DNA of 16,429 nt, taken from NCBI GenBank assembly GCA_025453505.1, contig JALOQG010000020.1:1-16429 (forward strand), written 5' to 3'. This DNA comes from Myxococcota bacterium (GTDB lineage Bacteria; Myxococcota_A; UBA9160; PR03). Positions 15,032 to 16,429 of the stretch are shown here, one piece after another. Under the pieces are notes generated by a model that was not told where the DNA came from, did not search any database, and worked only from the letters and a program-made list of their open reading frames with translations. Within the stretch, counting starts at the first letter, position 1, and each line of letters starts with the position of its first letter. The position numbers were made by a program, and so were the translations under genes.

Positions 15032-16429
<1,398 letters not shown>

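Overview
The window is GC-rich DNA that is densely packed with genes. It looks like a chromosome segment of a free-living Gram-negative bacterium. The evidence is several lipoprotein signals, a Tat substrate, a lytic transglycosylase, and a secreted protein with a PEP-CTERM sorting tail (the exosortase system of exopolysaccharide-producing Gram-negatives). GTG starts are common and third codon positions are almost all G or C. A delta-proteobacterial-grade lineage (Myxococcota, Desulfobacterota or Binatota-like) would fit, but that placement is an inference. No tRNA, rRNA, CRISPR array or intact insertion sequence was seen. No gap between genes exceeds 300 bases.

Layout. 1-492 (-): 5' part of a secreted protein, cut by the window edge and divergent from the next gene. 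676-3074 (+): a PEP-CTERM protein whose stop overlaps the start of a Tat-exported PhoD-type alkaline phosphatase/phosphodiesterase. 3087-5069 (-): a two-gene unit, nagB-family amino-sugar-phosphate deaminase followed by an alpha/beta hydrolase. 5232-6368 (+): an MltB-family lytic transglycosylase lipoprotein. 6369-6591: a spacer with two inverted repeats, possibly a terminator or a dispersed element. 6592-7405 (+): an overlapping MntA/HepT (MNT-HEPN) toxin-antitoxin pair with a probably leaderless first gene. 7426-8415 (+): an aldo/keto reductase. 8525-8845 (+): a small lipoprotein with an Asp run. 8889-9491 (+): a TRIC/UPF0126 membrane protein. 9543-10820 (-): serS. 10901-16429 (+): yejA-yejB-yejE-yejF, an ABC importer operon, with yejF cut by the right edge.

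How the genes may work together. The clearest unit is the YejABEF importer, known in other bacteria for peptides, microcin C and (in Agrobacterium, as I recall) muropeptides. The window also holds a cell-wall lytic transglycosylase and an amino-sugar-phosphate deaminase. A peptidoglycan turnover and recycling theme is therefore possible, but it rests on gene content and not on a shared operon. The PEP-CTERM/PhoD pair points to envelope or extracellular phosphate-ester metabolism. serS is divergent from yejA, and its motifs resemble the plant-organelle/mitochondrial branch of SerRS more than E. coli SerRS.

I did not find a clearly new multi-gene system. The best leads are the repeat-like spacer at 6382-6465, the leaderless MntA/HepT pair, the serS-yejABEF arrangement, and the PEP-CTERM/PhoD coupling.
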